The notes beneath the pieces are model-generated. The model had not been told where the DNA came from and did no database searches. It worked only from the letters and a program-made list of their open reading frames with translations. DNA of 64,000 nucleotides, taken from Cynocephalus volans (lineage: Eukaryota > Chordata > Mammalia > Dermoptera > Cynocephalidae). Shown one piece after another: positions 47,046-58,905 of the stretch. Location of the stretch: NCBI RefSeq assembly GCF_027409185.1, contig NC_084474.1, forward strand, positions 95,325,861 through 95,389,860. The letters are read 5' to 3'. Positions within the stretch are counted from its first letter, which is position 1; each line of letters opens with the position of its first letter. Made by a program: the position numbers and the translations under genes.

Positions 47046-47453
47046 AGGTGCACTTAATGCTATTTGGATCTGCATTTCTCTTATTAAAAGTAGGGTTGTG
47101 GCAAACCGTCTAAGGCACATTTTCTCCTGAGCGAGAGAACTTCTCTGCACAAGGTGCAGTCATGTATTTAAAGCTCAAGAGGGGCCACTGGAGTATCGAG
47201 ATCTTTAAAAGCACGTGCAACAGAAATAACTCTCCCCAAATAAATGTTAGTGCTTGTTACTAAAAGCAAATCATATTTTAAAAGCAAGCGATTGCTGCTG
47301 CTAATTTTTGGTATCTCATTCCATTTAAGCTGTGAAACGGAATGTCCAGTTTCACTTTTCGTTTGTATGTCTGTTCATTTTTTTGTATCTCTGTTTTTTA
47401 CACACTTTCTGTGCCAAAGTTTATGAGGCCTGAGCAAAATCTACTGTGAAAAT
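47045..47453. other. Unassigned AT-rich DNA
   Basis: No gene is seen. Some text resembles old L1 3' sequence. Confidence 0.3.
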
Positions 47454-47468
47454 AAATTTATTTGATTT

Positions 47469-47633
47469 TTTTTTTTTTAAAGATGACCGGTAAGTGTATC
47501 TTAACCCTTGACTTGGTGTTGTCAGCACCACTCTCTCCCAAGTGAGCAACCGGCCATCCCTATATAGGGATCCGAACCCCTGGCCTTGATGTTATCAGCA
47601 CCACACTCTCCCGAGTGAGCCACGGGCCGGCCC
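47469..47633 (-). mobile_element. Dimeric tRNA-Ile SINE (CYN-like), copy B
   Basis: The reverse-orientation SINE has a T-rich tail and two tRNA-Ile-like units (minus-strand start ggccggcccgtggctcac, B-box-like GGTTCGGATCCC). It is flanked by a perfect 15-bp duplication AAATTTATTTGATTT (47454-47468 and 47634-47648). It is not a functional tRNA gene because the acceptor-stem pairing and the spacing are lost. Confidence 0.93.
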
Positions 47634-47649
47634 AAATTTATTTGATTTA

Positions 47650-49400
47650 AAAAAAATTTTTTTTAAAGTAAAGTTGAACATCTTTTCACAACTGTCAGGC
47701 TATTTTTTATATCTATGTTTTTGCCCATTTCTGTATTGGAATTTGGGGTTTATTTTCTCTCCATTTTTTTATAGTGGTAAAATACACATAAAATTCACCA
47801 TTTTAACCATTCTAAAGAGTACAATTCAGTGGCATTTGGTACAATCACTATGTCGTGCAACATACCTAGTTACAAAATAGTTTCATCACCTCCAAAAGGA
47901 AATCCCATGACCTTTCAATAGTCACTCCCATTTCTCCCCTTCCCCAACCCCTGGCAGCACTAATCTGCTTTCTGTCTCTATGAATTTACCTATTCTGGAT
48001 ATTTCATATAAGTGGAATCAAGTAACATACGCCCTTTCTGCATCTGGCTTCCTTCACTTAGAACGGTTTTATGGTTCGTTTGTATTTTAATATGTATCAG
48101 TACTTTATTCCTTTTTATGGCTTTTTCATTCATTGGTTGATGGACATTTGGGTTGTCTCCACCTTTTGGCTCTTGTGATTAGTGCTGCCACGGACAGTCG
48201 TGTTTCTGTGTGAGCACCTTATACGTCTAGGAATGGAATTGGTGGGTTACATGGTAATTCTGTGTTTGATTATGGAGGAGCTGCTGAACTGCTTTCCACA
48301 GTGGCCGTGCGTTTTACATCCACACCAGCAGTGCCCGAGGGTTCCAGTCTCTCCATATCCTCACCACCACTTGTTATTTTCTGGGTTTTTATTACTATTG
48401 TTATTGTTATTATAGCCACCCTAGTGGGTGTGAAATGGTATCTCATTGTGGTTTTGATTTGCTTTTTCCAAAGATCAGTGAAGTTGAGCGTGTTTTGTGT
48501 GCTTGTTGGCCGCTTGTTATGTCTCCCTGAGAAATGTCTGTTCCAGTCTTTTGCCTGTCCGTGTTTCTGTTGCCCGATTGTAGGAGTTCTTTATACATTC
48601 TGTATGTTTGACCCTTAGATCTGCAAGGATGGTTTGTAAATATTTTTTTCCAATCAGTGGATTCTCTTTTTACGCCCTGGATATTGTCCTTTGATACACA
48701 AAAGTTTTTAATTTGTATGAAGTCAAGTGAATCCGCTTTTACTGTTGCTGTCGTTGCTTGTGTTTTGGTGTAATATCTAAGAAACCTTTGCCAAATCCAA
48801 GGCTACGAAGATTTACCTCTACGTTTTCGTCTAAGAATCTTATAGTTTTAGCTCTTATATTTATGTCTTTGTCCGCTTTGAGTTAATTTTTCTATATGGT
48901 GTGTGTAAAGTACAGGTCCAACGTCACTCTTTGCGTGTGTATATCCAGTTGTCCCAGCACTATTTGTTGAAAAGACGATCCTTTCCCCACTGAATGGTCA
49001 GTACTCTTGTGACAATAAATTGACCGCACGTGTGGCGGTTGATTTCTGGGCTCTCTATTCTTTTCCATTGGTCTCCATGCCTGACCTTATGCCAGTATGT
49101 AGTGAGTACTTATAATTGTATGTTGCCTCAGCATCCATTTTTAAATACAAGTTTAATTTTCTCATACCAGAAGCAGGGCTCAGTCCCCTTTGGCAGTTTT
49201 CAATACTATACCCCACCCAAACAACTGCAGCTGGTGGCCAGAGATAAAGACTTAGAGGCATCTCTCCCACCTCTAGCAGGCTGGGCTCCTCAGTTTCCCA
49301 CCGTTTCCTTGAAATCGACCATTCAGACATTTGCCCAGGAACTTAAAGTGACCACCTCTCAGTCACAGGGTGACCTCCTGGAACTAGTGCCTGCTTGCTT
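47650..49400 (-). mobile_element. Old L1 relic, antisense
   Basis: It contains L1M-type 3' UTR text ('acaattcagtggcatttggt') followed by the complement of the ORF2 3' half ('attggttgatggacatttgg', 'cgtgttttgtgtgcttgttgg'). No intact frame remains. The last few hundred bases are less certain. Confidence 0.75.
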
Positions 49401-49489
49401 TCTTACTTTTTTTTTTTCTAGATCGGAAATTAGTTTATGTTTTATTTTTTTATTTTTGGCCACCAAACAAGTCTTAATACATTCAAAAA

Positions 49490-49995
49490 GACTAAGATCA
49501 TAGAAAATATGTTCTCTGACCACAATAACAGAAGGAAATTCACTAATGTGTAGAAATTAAACGACTCTCCTAAATAAACAATGAGCAAAAAGAAAAACCA
49601 CAGGGAGATTAGAGAGAACTTTGAGATAAAAATCAAAGCATAACATATCAAAATTTATAGGATGCAGGGCTCATGCAGTGCTAAGAGGAAAATTTACACT
49701 CGTAAACACCTATATTAAAAATAAGAAAAATCTCACATCAGTAATGTAAACTTCTACCTTAAGAAAATAGAAAAAGAAGAGCAAACTAAACAAAAAGAAA
49801 TATAAGTAGGAAATAACAGATTATAACAGAAATATATGAAATAGGGAATTAAAAAATGACAGAGAAAATCAACAAAACTAAAAGTTGATTCTTTAAAAAG
49901 ATCAACAAAATTTGCAAACCTTTATCTAGACTGACCAAGAAAAAGAGAGGAACAAAATTACTAAAATCAGAAATAAAGCAGGAGCATTATTACAT
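49490..49995 (+). mobile_element. L1 ORF2 fragment, sense
   Basis: 'gttctctgaccacaataaca' and 'aaaaagatcaacaaaatttg' match the endonuclease-to-RT part of L1 ORF2, with many stops. Confidence 0.65.
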
Positions 49996-50014
49996 TATCA
50001 TTACGGTTTTTTGT

Positions 50015-50185
50015 TGTTTGTTTTTTTTTTAAAGATGACTGGTAAGGGGATCTTAACCCTTGACTTGGTGTTGTCAGCACCACGCTCACCCAAGTGAGCA
50101 AACCGGCCATTCCTATATGGGATCCGAACCCTTGGCCTTGGTGTTATCAGCACCACACTCTCCCAAGTAAGCCACGGGCCGGCCC
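50015..50185 (-). mobile_element. Dimeric tRNA-Ile SINE (CYN-like), copy C
   Basis: Same design as copy B. The flanking duplication is imperfect: atcattacggttttttgt on the left (from 49997) and atcattatgagttttttgt on the right (50186-50204). Confidence 0.88.
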
Positions 50186-50199
50186 ATCATTATGAGTTT

Positions 50200-52690
50200 T
50201 TTGTGGCAGTAAGATTTAGTTTCTTTCTCTTTCTTGTTTACATTTTTGTTCTACCAGTGACTTTTGTTCTTTCCTGTGTATTTGTGGTAGTGATTATTAT
50301 TTTTCAGCTTCCTAATGCAGGACTTCCTTGAGGATTTCTTGCAGGGCTGGTGGTGTGGTGGGGAACTCCTGCAGTTTTTGTCGGTCTGGAAAATACACTA
50401 TTTTCCCCTCATTTCTGAAGGATCACCTTGTTGGGTACAGTATTCTTGGCTGGCAGTTTTTTTCTTTTAGTATTTTGAATATATCATCCTATTTTCTTCT
50501 GGCCTGTAGAGTTTCTGTTGAGAAATCTACAGTTAGTCTGATAAGGGCTCCCTTATAGGTGACTTGACTCTATTCTCTTGTTTCCTTTAAGATTCTCTCT
50601 TTGTCTCTGAGCTTTGCCAGTTTGACTGGAATGGGTCTTGGAGAGGATCTTTTTGGGTTGAATCTGTTTAGGGAGCTTCAAGCCTCCTGGATGTGAAGGT
50701 CCGTGTCTCTCCCCATAAATGGGATGTTTTTTGTTATTTTTTCATTGAATAGGTTTTCCATGCCTTTTCCTTTCTCCTCCGCTTCTAAAACACTCATGAT
50801 TTGAATGTTTGTGCACTAAAGGTTGTCTGCTAGCTCTCTTAGATTTTCCTCAGTTTAAAAAAATCTTTTTCTTTTTTTGTCCACCTGGGTTATTTTGAGA
50901 AGACTATCTTCAAGAGCAGAAATTCTTTCTTCTGCTTGCTCTAGCCTGGTGCTTATGCTCTCAGTTGTGTTTTTTATTTTGTTGAGTGAATCTTCCAGTT
51001 CCATGAGTTCTGCTACAATTTTTTAAAGATATTAATCTCTGTAAATTTCCTCCTTCATATCCTGGATATTTTTCTCATTTCATTTTGTTGTCTTAACTGA
51101 GTCTTCTCATACCTCAGTGAGTTTTCTTAAGATTGTTGCACAGAATTCCTTGTCAGTCATCTCAAGGGCTTCCTGCTCTATAGGGTCTGGTATCTGAGAA
51201 TTACTGTATTCTTTTGGTGGTGTCATATTTTCTTGGGTTTTCATATTTCTAGTATCCCTACATCGATGTCTGGTCATCTGGTAGAGCAGTTGCTTCTTCT
51301 GTTACTCTAGAGTAGGCTTTGAAGAGATAGACGTCCTCGTCTTTTTCTGGTCTACACTGGTGACTCTCCTTGTGTCAATGCAGTTGAGTGTCTGGTGGGC
51401 CACCTGTGTAGTGTCTGTGGCTACTGCTGTGTTGAGCCACTTTTGTAGCAGCTATGGCTGTGGTGGTGGCTGTGGTGGGCCACCCATGTGCAGGTGGTGT
51501 TTGGCATGCTCCTTGCTTGCTTCTGGGCAGAGGGGGCTTCCCTCTGCTCCTGCCTAGGACTCCAGGCATTGTTCATGCCAGTTTTCTTTAAACCCATCAG
51601 TTAAAACTCCCCCAGGAAACCTGTTTGGATAATTCCCTGGACTCAGTAAAGGCATTGGCCCAGGGGATTTTTCTCTCTCCCCCTGGTTGTGTTTTACAGT
51701 TTTCAATGTACAAGTCTTGCACCTGTTTGATTATATTATTCCTAAGTCTTTAATTCTCTTTTATGCTATTATAAACAGATTTGTTTTCTTAATTTCTTTT
51801 TCAGATTGTTCATTGCTAATACTGATTTTGTGTATTAATCTTGTATTCTGTCACTTTGCTGACTTTTCCCCCTAGTTCTAATAGTTGCATGTGTGTATGT
51901 GTGTGCATGTGTTTTAGGATTTTCGATATATATATGATTGTGTCATTTGCAAATAGAGATTATTTTACTTCTTTCTCTCCAAATTAGATGCCTTTTACCT
52001 GTTTTCTTTGACTAATGTACTGGTTAGAACTTCCAGAAAATGTTGAATAGAAGTGGGGAAACTGGGCATGTTTGTCTTGTTCTTGATCTTAGAGGGAAAG
52101 CTTTCAGTCTTTCACTGTTGAGTGTGATATTAGCACATTAATTTTATTAAAGTTATCATGTTGAGGACGTTCCCTTCTATTCCTAGTTTGTTGAGTGTTT
52201 TTATCACCACAGGGTGTTGCATCATGTCAAATGTTTTTTCTGGGACAATTGACATGATCGTATGGTTTTTATTTCTTCATTCTATTAATGTGGCACATCA
52301 TATTGACTGGTCTTCTTATGTTAAACCAACATCACATTTTCTCTGTGTATATTTTTCTCTTTTTTTTATTGTGGTAAAATACACAAAACAGGAATTACCA
52401 CATTAACCATTTTTAAGTGTACAATTCAGTGGCATTAAATACATTCATAATGTTGTGCAACCATCCATCTCCAGAACTCCTTTTATCTTGTAAAACTGAA
52501 ATTCTGTTCCCATTAAACAATAACTCCCATTTCTTCTTGCCCCCAGCCCTTTGTAACCACCATTCTCTTTTCTGTCTCTATGATTTTGACTACAGTAGGT
52601 ACCTCATATAAGTGTAATCATAGAGTATTTGTCCTTTTGTGGCGGGCTTGTCTCGCTTAGCATGTCTTCAAGGTTTGTCCATAGTGGAGG
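50200..52690 (-). mobile_element. L1 relics, antisense
   Basis: The first part (to about 51600) is the complement of L1 5'/ORF1 text ('gtttctgttgagaaatctac'). The second (51680-52340) is the complement of ORF2. The third (52360-52690) is an L1M 3' UTR. They probably derive from more than one insertion. Confidence 0.65.
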
Positions 52691-52693
52691 ATG

Positions 52694-53312
52694 TGTTGCT
52701 TTGCCACCCACGGATTTGTCACCCCTTTTCCTCTAGGTGATGGAGCTGCCAAAGATTACTCAAAGTCCATCTTTTCTGAGCAGTGAGAAGCCCCAAAAAG
52801 GGATTCATCTCCCAGAACCCTCAAGATAGAGGCATTCCTTCCATTTGGGAAATTAACCATGAATTGGGCTTCTCTTCCTGCATTTATTCTCCAGACCAGG
52901 AAGTCTCAGGAAGAGAACATAGGTGGAGTTTTTGCTAAGTATATTTTAACAAGTTTAACAATAGAAGCTGGTAACATTCAGTAAGACAGGCAAGGTGACA
53001 TTCCATAATGCCATTTTCAAGAAGTTCAGTCGATCCACGAACAAAAGCTTGATCTTAGCAAACGTTCTCTTCTTACAGCAATTTCCCAATATCTTTACAT
53101 ATCAATCACTAACCTATCTGTCTTTGAGACAGCAACCTTGCTGTGTTACAATTCTTTATCTTACAACAGAGACTATAGCCTGGGGAAAGTTTCCTGTCCC
53201 CTGCAAGGTCAACATTTTATATGTACTTTTAAGAAGCTAGGCCAAACTGGAAACTGTGAGGCTTTGGAAAACTAGGCCCTGTGAAATACATTTGCTTTAT
53301 GTATACTCCACA
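52694..53312 (-). mobile_element. Solo LTR, ERV family A, copy 2
   Basis: Full-length antisense match to copy 1 (35609). It has TG...CA ends with flanking 6-bp sites AGGATG (52688-52693) and AGCATG (53313-53318), one mismatch apart. It interrupts L1-like DNA whose text resumes across the site. Confidence 0.85.
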
Positions 53313-53740
53313 AGCATGTATCAGAATTTCCTTCCTTTCGAAGGCTAAATAATGTTCATTTTTAAGAATTCTTTACATATTTAGGAGTGTTTGTGCTCTA
53401 TGTAGCCAATATTTTCTCTCAATATTTTGTCAGTGGTTTTCTGATTTTGTTTATGGGTTGGGGTTTTTTTTGTTTGTTTGTTTTGTTTTTTGACATTAAA
53501 AACCTTTTATTTTTTTTTAATGTCATCAAGTTTATCCACCTTTTATGTCTTTGATTTTTGAGTTATAATTAGAAGGTCTTTCCAAGTTAAATTTGCCTAT
53601 AACTATTTTATAATACTTGCAGCATTTCATGATTTTAGATTTATATCCGATTCATTTGAAATTTATTCTTGTGTACAGTAGTATGAAGTATGGATCTAAT
53701 TATATCATTTCCAAAAAAGCTGCATTGTTGTTACAACCCC
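53313..53740 (-). mobile_element. Old L1 relic, antisense (continuation)
   Basis: It resumes after the LTR with 'tatcagaatttccttccttt' text of the L1M 3' side and then ORF2 complement. Confidence 0.55.
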
Positions 53741-54160
53741 ATTAATTACAAGGTCCTTCTTTGGCCCAGTAATTTGAGATGTTATAATTCTGAGATGACC
53801 TCTGTGCTCGCACCCATGACCATGTAATTATTCCACTTCAGTGTGGGTGAGACCTATAATTTGTTCTCACTTGATAGAATATGGGAATAATGAAGGAACT
53901 TTACAGATGTAATTAAAGTTCCTAATCAGTTGACTTTAAGTTAGTCAAAAGGGAGATAACGTTGGTGGACCTGATTTAACCCAGTGAGTCTTTTAAAAGA
54001 GCATGTAGAGGTCAGAGATGCTCTCCTGCTGGCCTTGAAGAACCCAGCCACTGTGAGTTGCACAGCTGTGAGGAAATCAGTTCTGCTTTCTTTAACTCAG
54101 GACTCTATGAGACTCACCCACACTGTTGCATTCAGCATGGATGAATAGATATTAAAAGAT
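53740..54160 (+). mobile_element. LTR relic (ERVL/MaLR type)
   Basis: 'cagatgtaattaaagttcct' then 'aatcagttgactttaagttagtcaaaagggagat' is characteristic of a common mammalian LTR repeat. The exact family is not fixed. Confidence 0.55.
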
Positions 54161-54949
54161 CATTCTTTTTCGCTTCTGTGTGATATTCTGTTGTGTGAAT
54201 ATACCAATGTGTATTAATTTGTTCTACTGTTAATGGGCATTTAGGTCTACTTCTCTTAGAGTTCCATACTCCCATTTGGCATCATTATACATTAGCTTGA
54301 AGAACTTTCTTTTTATTTATTGTAGTATGAGTCTGTTAGCAATGAGTTATCTCAACTGTTTTCTAAAAAAATTTCATTTTCTATATCTTTGAATAATTTT
54401 TTTGCTTGGTATAGAATTCATGGCTGTCATACTTTAAAGATGCAATTCCATTTTCTTCTGGCTTCCATAATTTTTATGAAAAGGTCAGCCCTCAATCTTA
54501 ATTGTTATTCCTTTATAGATAATGGAAAACCCCTGGCTGCTAGTAGGGTTATCTTATTGGTTTTCAGCTTTTAGATTACATTGTGACTATCTGTGGTGAT
54601 ATTCTTTGCATTTTTTTCTGCTTAGAGTTTGGTGTGATTTATGAATCTGTGGATTATCTTTCATCAGTTTTGAAAAATGTTTAACCGTTATCTCTTCAAG
54701 TACTTACCCACTCCCTTTCCTCTTTCCTTTTTGGACTCCAATCCTATGTGTGCTGGAGCATTCACATGCCTCACATGCCTCCTAAACTCTGGTACATTGT
54801 TTCTACTGTTTTTGTTCTCTCAGAGCTTCACTTGGGCTATATGATAGTGTCTTGTCTCTGCCTACTTTTGTATCATCTTCTGTTCTTAAATTTTCCAAAT
54901 GAGCTCTTAATTTCAGATGTTTTATTTTTTCATTGCAGAAGGTAACGGT
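54160..54949 (-). mobile_element. Old L1 relic, antisense
   Basis: T-rich text with 'gcaattccattttcttctgg', which is L1 5'-side complement. Decayed. Confidence 0.5.
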
Positions 54950-54964
54950 TGCTTTTATATGTCA

Positions 54965-55146
54965 GCACCACACTCTCCCAAGTGAGCTAACCGGCCATCC
55001 CTATACGGGACCTGAACCTGGGGCCTTGGTGTTATGAGCACCACACTCTCCCAAGTGAGCTAACCGGCCATCCCTATATGGGATCTGAACCTGGGGCCTT
55101 GGTGTTATGAGCACCACACTCCCTCGAGTGAGCCACAGGCCGGCCC
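54965..55146 (-). mobile_element. Trimeric tRNA-Ile SINE (CYN-like), copy D, no tail
   Basis: On the minus strand there are two complete tRNA-Ile-like units of about 73 bp and a third cut off at GTGGTGC. It is flanked by the perfect 15-bp duplication TGCTTTTATATGTCA (54950-54964 and 55147-55161). There is no poly(T)/poly(A) tail. Confidence 0.92.
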
Positions 55147-55445
55147 TGCTTTTATATGTCAACTTGGCTGGCCACAGGGCCCAGATATGTGGTCAAACGT
55201 TCCTCTGGATATTTCTGTCAGGGTGTTTTGGGATGAGATTAACATTTAAATCAGTAAACTTTGAGTAAACCAGACTTCCCCCCTTAATTTGGGTAGGTCT
55301 CATCCACGCTGAGGGCCTGAATAGGACAAAAGAATAACCTCCCCTGCTGTAGCAGACAGCCTCTGGTCTTGAACTACAGTGTTGGTTCTTCCTGCCTATA
55401 TTCACATCTGTTGGCTCTGTTTCTCTGGAGAAACTGACTAATGCA
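55147..55445 (+). mobile_element. MLT2-like ERVL LTR relic
   Basis: 'atatgtcaacttggctggcc', 'gagattaacatttaaatcag' and the end 'ctctggagaaactgactaatgcaca' give the MLT2 order. It was the landing site of SINE copy D. Confidence 0.65.
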
Positions 55446-55449
55446 CAGA

Positions 55450-56710
55450 ACATCCAATTGATTGGTTTTACAGAGTCCTATTCTTTTTCGAAATTATTAG
55501 TTTTTCAATCTATTTTGTTCATGTTTTCTTCTATTTTACTGAACACACATATTTTAGAGGCCTTTTCTGCTAACTACATTATCCGGGTCACTTGTTGGTC
55601 TGTGTTATAGCTTTTCCTGCCACTGTTACTGGTCACATTTCCCTGCTTCTTCATTTCTAAGAACTTTAAATTGTGTTCTGGGCTTTGTAGAAATAAGAAC
55701 CATGGAGGCTGCAGATACATCTACAAGAGAGGTCCCTCATTTCCTCTTTTAGCCAGATCAGCATGAAGGACTAATCACTTCAACTCTCTTGGAAGCTGAG
55801 CTTGGCTGGGGCTGGACTGCAGTTCTAAGAAGAGCCTCACGTAACCTCTTGTTTACCCCTTTCCCAGGCATGGCCCTCCTAGGCTCTGGTTGGGATTCTA
55901 GCAACCCTGTCTCCTTAACCCTGGGAAATGTGGGGATTTTCGTTCAACAACCAGTGTCTTTATGCTTTGCTCTCAAGCCTCCCACTCCTTACTTCTGCAG
56001 TTTCACAATCTGGCAGATGCCAGCAGAGCAAGACCAAATGTGTCTTGGACACAGGCTCCCTTCCTTCCTCTGGTGGGGATTAGATTTCTAAGAACCTTGA
56101 GGTAACCAAAGGGTTTATTCTTCTGTTTGTGGATCCCCCCCTAGGTCACTGTCTCTCGCAGCTAGCCCCAAAACTCGTAATGAATTCTGTGTGGGAAAAT
56201 GTGTGTATGTTTGTGGCTTTGCAGGTTTCCAGTCAGTTGTGAGATCATCATGGGTTACATTTTCTCAGAGTTGAGTCACCCGTGCTTGGTGATGCCTGTA
56301 TTTGGCAAATAGCCCAGAGAAGAAAAGGACAGATCATTGCCGGATCACCTCAGGGGTTTTCTCCACCTCAGGAATTCCAGTTCATCTGGTCCCTGTTCCT
56401 GTCATGGCCCTCCAACATATTTTAAATATGACATTTGCCGTATGTCGGCTTTAACTTCTTGATCCAATGGGAGCGTTTGGCCCCCAGGATCCACTTCATC
56501 TGCTCAGATAATGGAAGCCCTCTGGTGGCTACTGAATTTCACATGTTTACTTTCCATGCTGACTAATTATTAACTGCTTTCCACATTTGTTGTTTTTATT
56601 ATTACCTATTGTTTTCCAGATTTGTTGTTATTATTATTTATACTTTATTATTATAAAATTGGTTATTTTATTATGTTGTTATTTTATTATCTCTAAGATT
56701 TCCAGGTGTA
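55450..56710. other. Unassigned, partly L1-like antisense DNA
   Basis: Moderately GC-rich and without an intact gene. About 55480-55700 and 56400-56700 resemble L1 5' complement. Confidence 0.35.
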
Positions 56711-56714
56711 CTGT

Positions 56715-57265
56715 TTCAGTCAGGGTTCTCCAGAGAGACAGAACACATAAGATATATATACGTAGACAGAGATGAAAAGGGATTTATTAGGGGAATCGGA
56801 TCACTCAGTCATGGAGGCTGAGAAACCCCAGGCTGTCTGCAAGCCGGAGACCCTGGGAAGCCAGCAACGTGGCTCAGTCCAAGTCAAAAGGCCTCATAAC
56901 CTGGGAAGACTCTCAGTCCCAGTTTGAGGTGGAAGACTGGAGAGCCCAAGGAGACCACTGGTGCAAATCCCAGAGACCAAAAACCGGAGAACCGGGGATT
57001 CTGCATCCAATGGCAGGAGAAGAAAGCTCCAGAAGAGAGAGCGGGAATGTGCCCTTTCTCTGCCATTTGGTTCCGTGTAGGACCCAGCAGTATGAGCGGT
57101 GCCTGTCCACACCGAGGGAGGGAACTTCCCGCTCTCGCCCGGGCTCACTGCCAACCTCCTCCACAAACACCTTCTCAGACACACCTGGAGCAGCCCAGTC
57201 ATGCGAATCAAAGGACAACCTCCAGGGCTTCCCTTCCGGCAGAAGAGGGTATCCCTGAACTCAGT
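56715..57265 (-). mobile_element. MLT2-like ERVL LTR relic, antisense
   Basis: It begins 'cagtcagggttctccagagag', the complement of the usual 3' end of these LTRs, with 'gggatttattaggggaat' inside. The 129-130 codon frames across it are not genes. Confidence 0.6.
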
Positions 57266-57319
57266 CAAAATCATCATCACACACTCATTCATCTTCTGCT
57301 CTTACTTCTTTTTTAGTTC

Positions 57320-58200
57320 CAGTCCCTCTGTTTAATCTCTTCTGATTACACTGGGGAGTACTTCTGACTGAATTTTACATAGTGATGGAAATGTTTTTGG
57401 TATTTTTCTTATTATGTAAGATGCTGACTTTAGGAGATTATATATTTTCTCTAACATTGTTAATTAAGAAAGGATATTTAATTTATTCAAAAGCATTTTT
57501 AAATTTTATAGACTTGCTCATATGGTATTTATTTTCATACATTAATATAATAAATTATACTGATGAATTATTGAATATTTAACTATCATCAAATCCTGAA
57601 ATAAATCCCACTTTGTCATAGTGTATTGTTTTCTTAATGTGTTGGATACTATGTGTTAATATTTAAGATTTCTGCATTGCTATGTATATAAGAGATATAC
57701 CGATGACATAGGAGAGTCTGGGACTTTCTTTATTTTTATTATTTCTATTAGGTTAGTAAATATTATGCTCTTTATTAAAAGAATTTGGAAGTCTTCTCTC
57801 ATTTTTCATGTTCTCAAACATTGTATGTGTCACTAGGAAAATATGGTCTTCTAAGGGTTTGTAGACTTTGTGGGTGAAGTCATCTGAGCCTGGCCCTTCG
57901 TTCTGGGATCGTTTCTTACGATGTTTCTCGACTTTCTACTGAAGTTGATCTATTCGAGCTTTCTGCCTCCACTGGGGTAAATGTTGGTTAACTATTTTCT
58001 GAGGTAATTATCCACTTTAAGGTCATTTGTTTGTATAAGGGTACGTGAAATAGTCTCACGTGATTTTTAAAATTTTCCTCTGTTCCAATAATAATTTCAC
58101 TCCTGGTACTTATTATTTTAATATTTGTGCTCTTTTTCTTGGTTAGATTAACGGGTTGTTTACCTAGTTACTTTAATTTAATTTTAATGATCTTTGTTTT
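57320..58200 (-). mobile_element. Old L1 relic, antisense
   Basis: The text follows the complement of the L1 ORF2 reverse-transcriptase region ('gtgaagtcatctgagcctgg'). Confidence 0.6.
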
Positions 58201-58708
58201 TCCATCTTGCTCCCGAGCGCTCTCTCCTCCTAAACAAAACAAGACAAAACGACACTGCCACCCTCCCCACCCGCTGCCTCCAGCAGGGGCCGCCTCTGCT
58301 CCTGCACAGTCCACGGCCACACAGGACACCTCCTGATGCCACCCACATCGGTGAGGTGGGTCACCCGATCACAAGGACAGATAGAAGTGTTAAAACTGCC
58401 TGCCCCAGGAAGTCCCTCTGAAACCAAGGACTGAACTCAAATATTCCGACTGGACTAAAAGCCTCAGAAGGAGGCCCCAGGATGGGAGGCCACGCTGGGA
58501 GCCCTGCTAAGCTGGTTGCCTGTTTAGTGTATGTCCCATTGGGGGCCCTGGCATGTGACAGGTGCCTCTGGGACTGTGCTTCTTGGGTGTGTCCCTGGCT
58601 CTCCTGACACTGCCTGGGCCCGGGAAGGCTGCAGGTCGTCTTCATCTAACTGGCCAGGCTGTGCCCTGCCTGTGTGCACGCCTTGGGCCAGGGAAAGGAG
58701 ATTCATGC
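58200..58708. other. Unassigned intergenic DNA
   Basis: GC-rich. No gene or clear repeat is seen. Confidence 0.3.
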
Positions 58709-58905
58709 TGTAGGGGCCAAGGGAAAACTTCCTGTACACCCCTGGAGGGTCACGAACAAGAATCACTGACAAATTTAGATCAATAGGAAGAAAAGGCATA
58801 ACAAATTTTATTATTTAATATGCTGGGAGAAGGCAAAGCACTGGGGAATCACAAGAAAATGTCCCAGTTTTCCACCGGGGTACAGAGCTTATACACCCAT
58901 CTCCA
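58709..58905 (-). mobile_element. LTR-like repeat, family B, copy 2
   Basis: It matches 4006-4200 and begins TGTAGGGGCCAAGGGAAAAC. TTTATT at 58807-58812 is AATAAA on the minus strand, about 100 bp from the end, as in an LTR 3' region. The U3 side probably extends into 58905-59400, where copy 1 no longer aligns. Confidence 0.55.

Noticed and set aside
47469-47633. Functional tRNA-Ile gene
   Set aside because: It has two diverged tRNA-like units, a tail and flanking target duplications, so it is a SINE.
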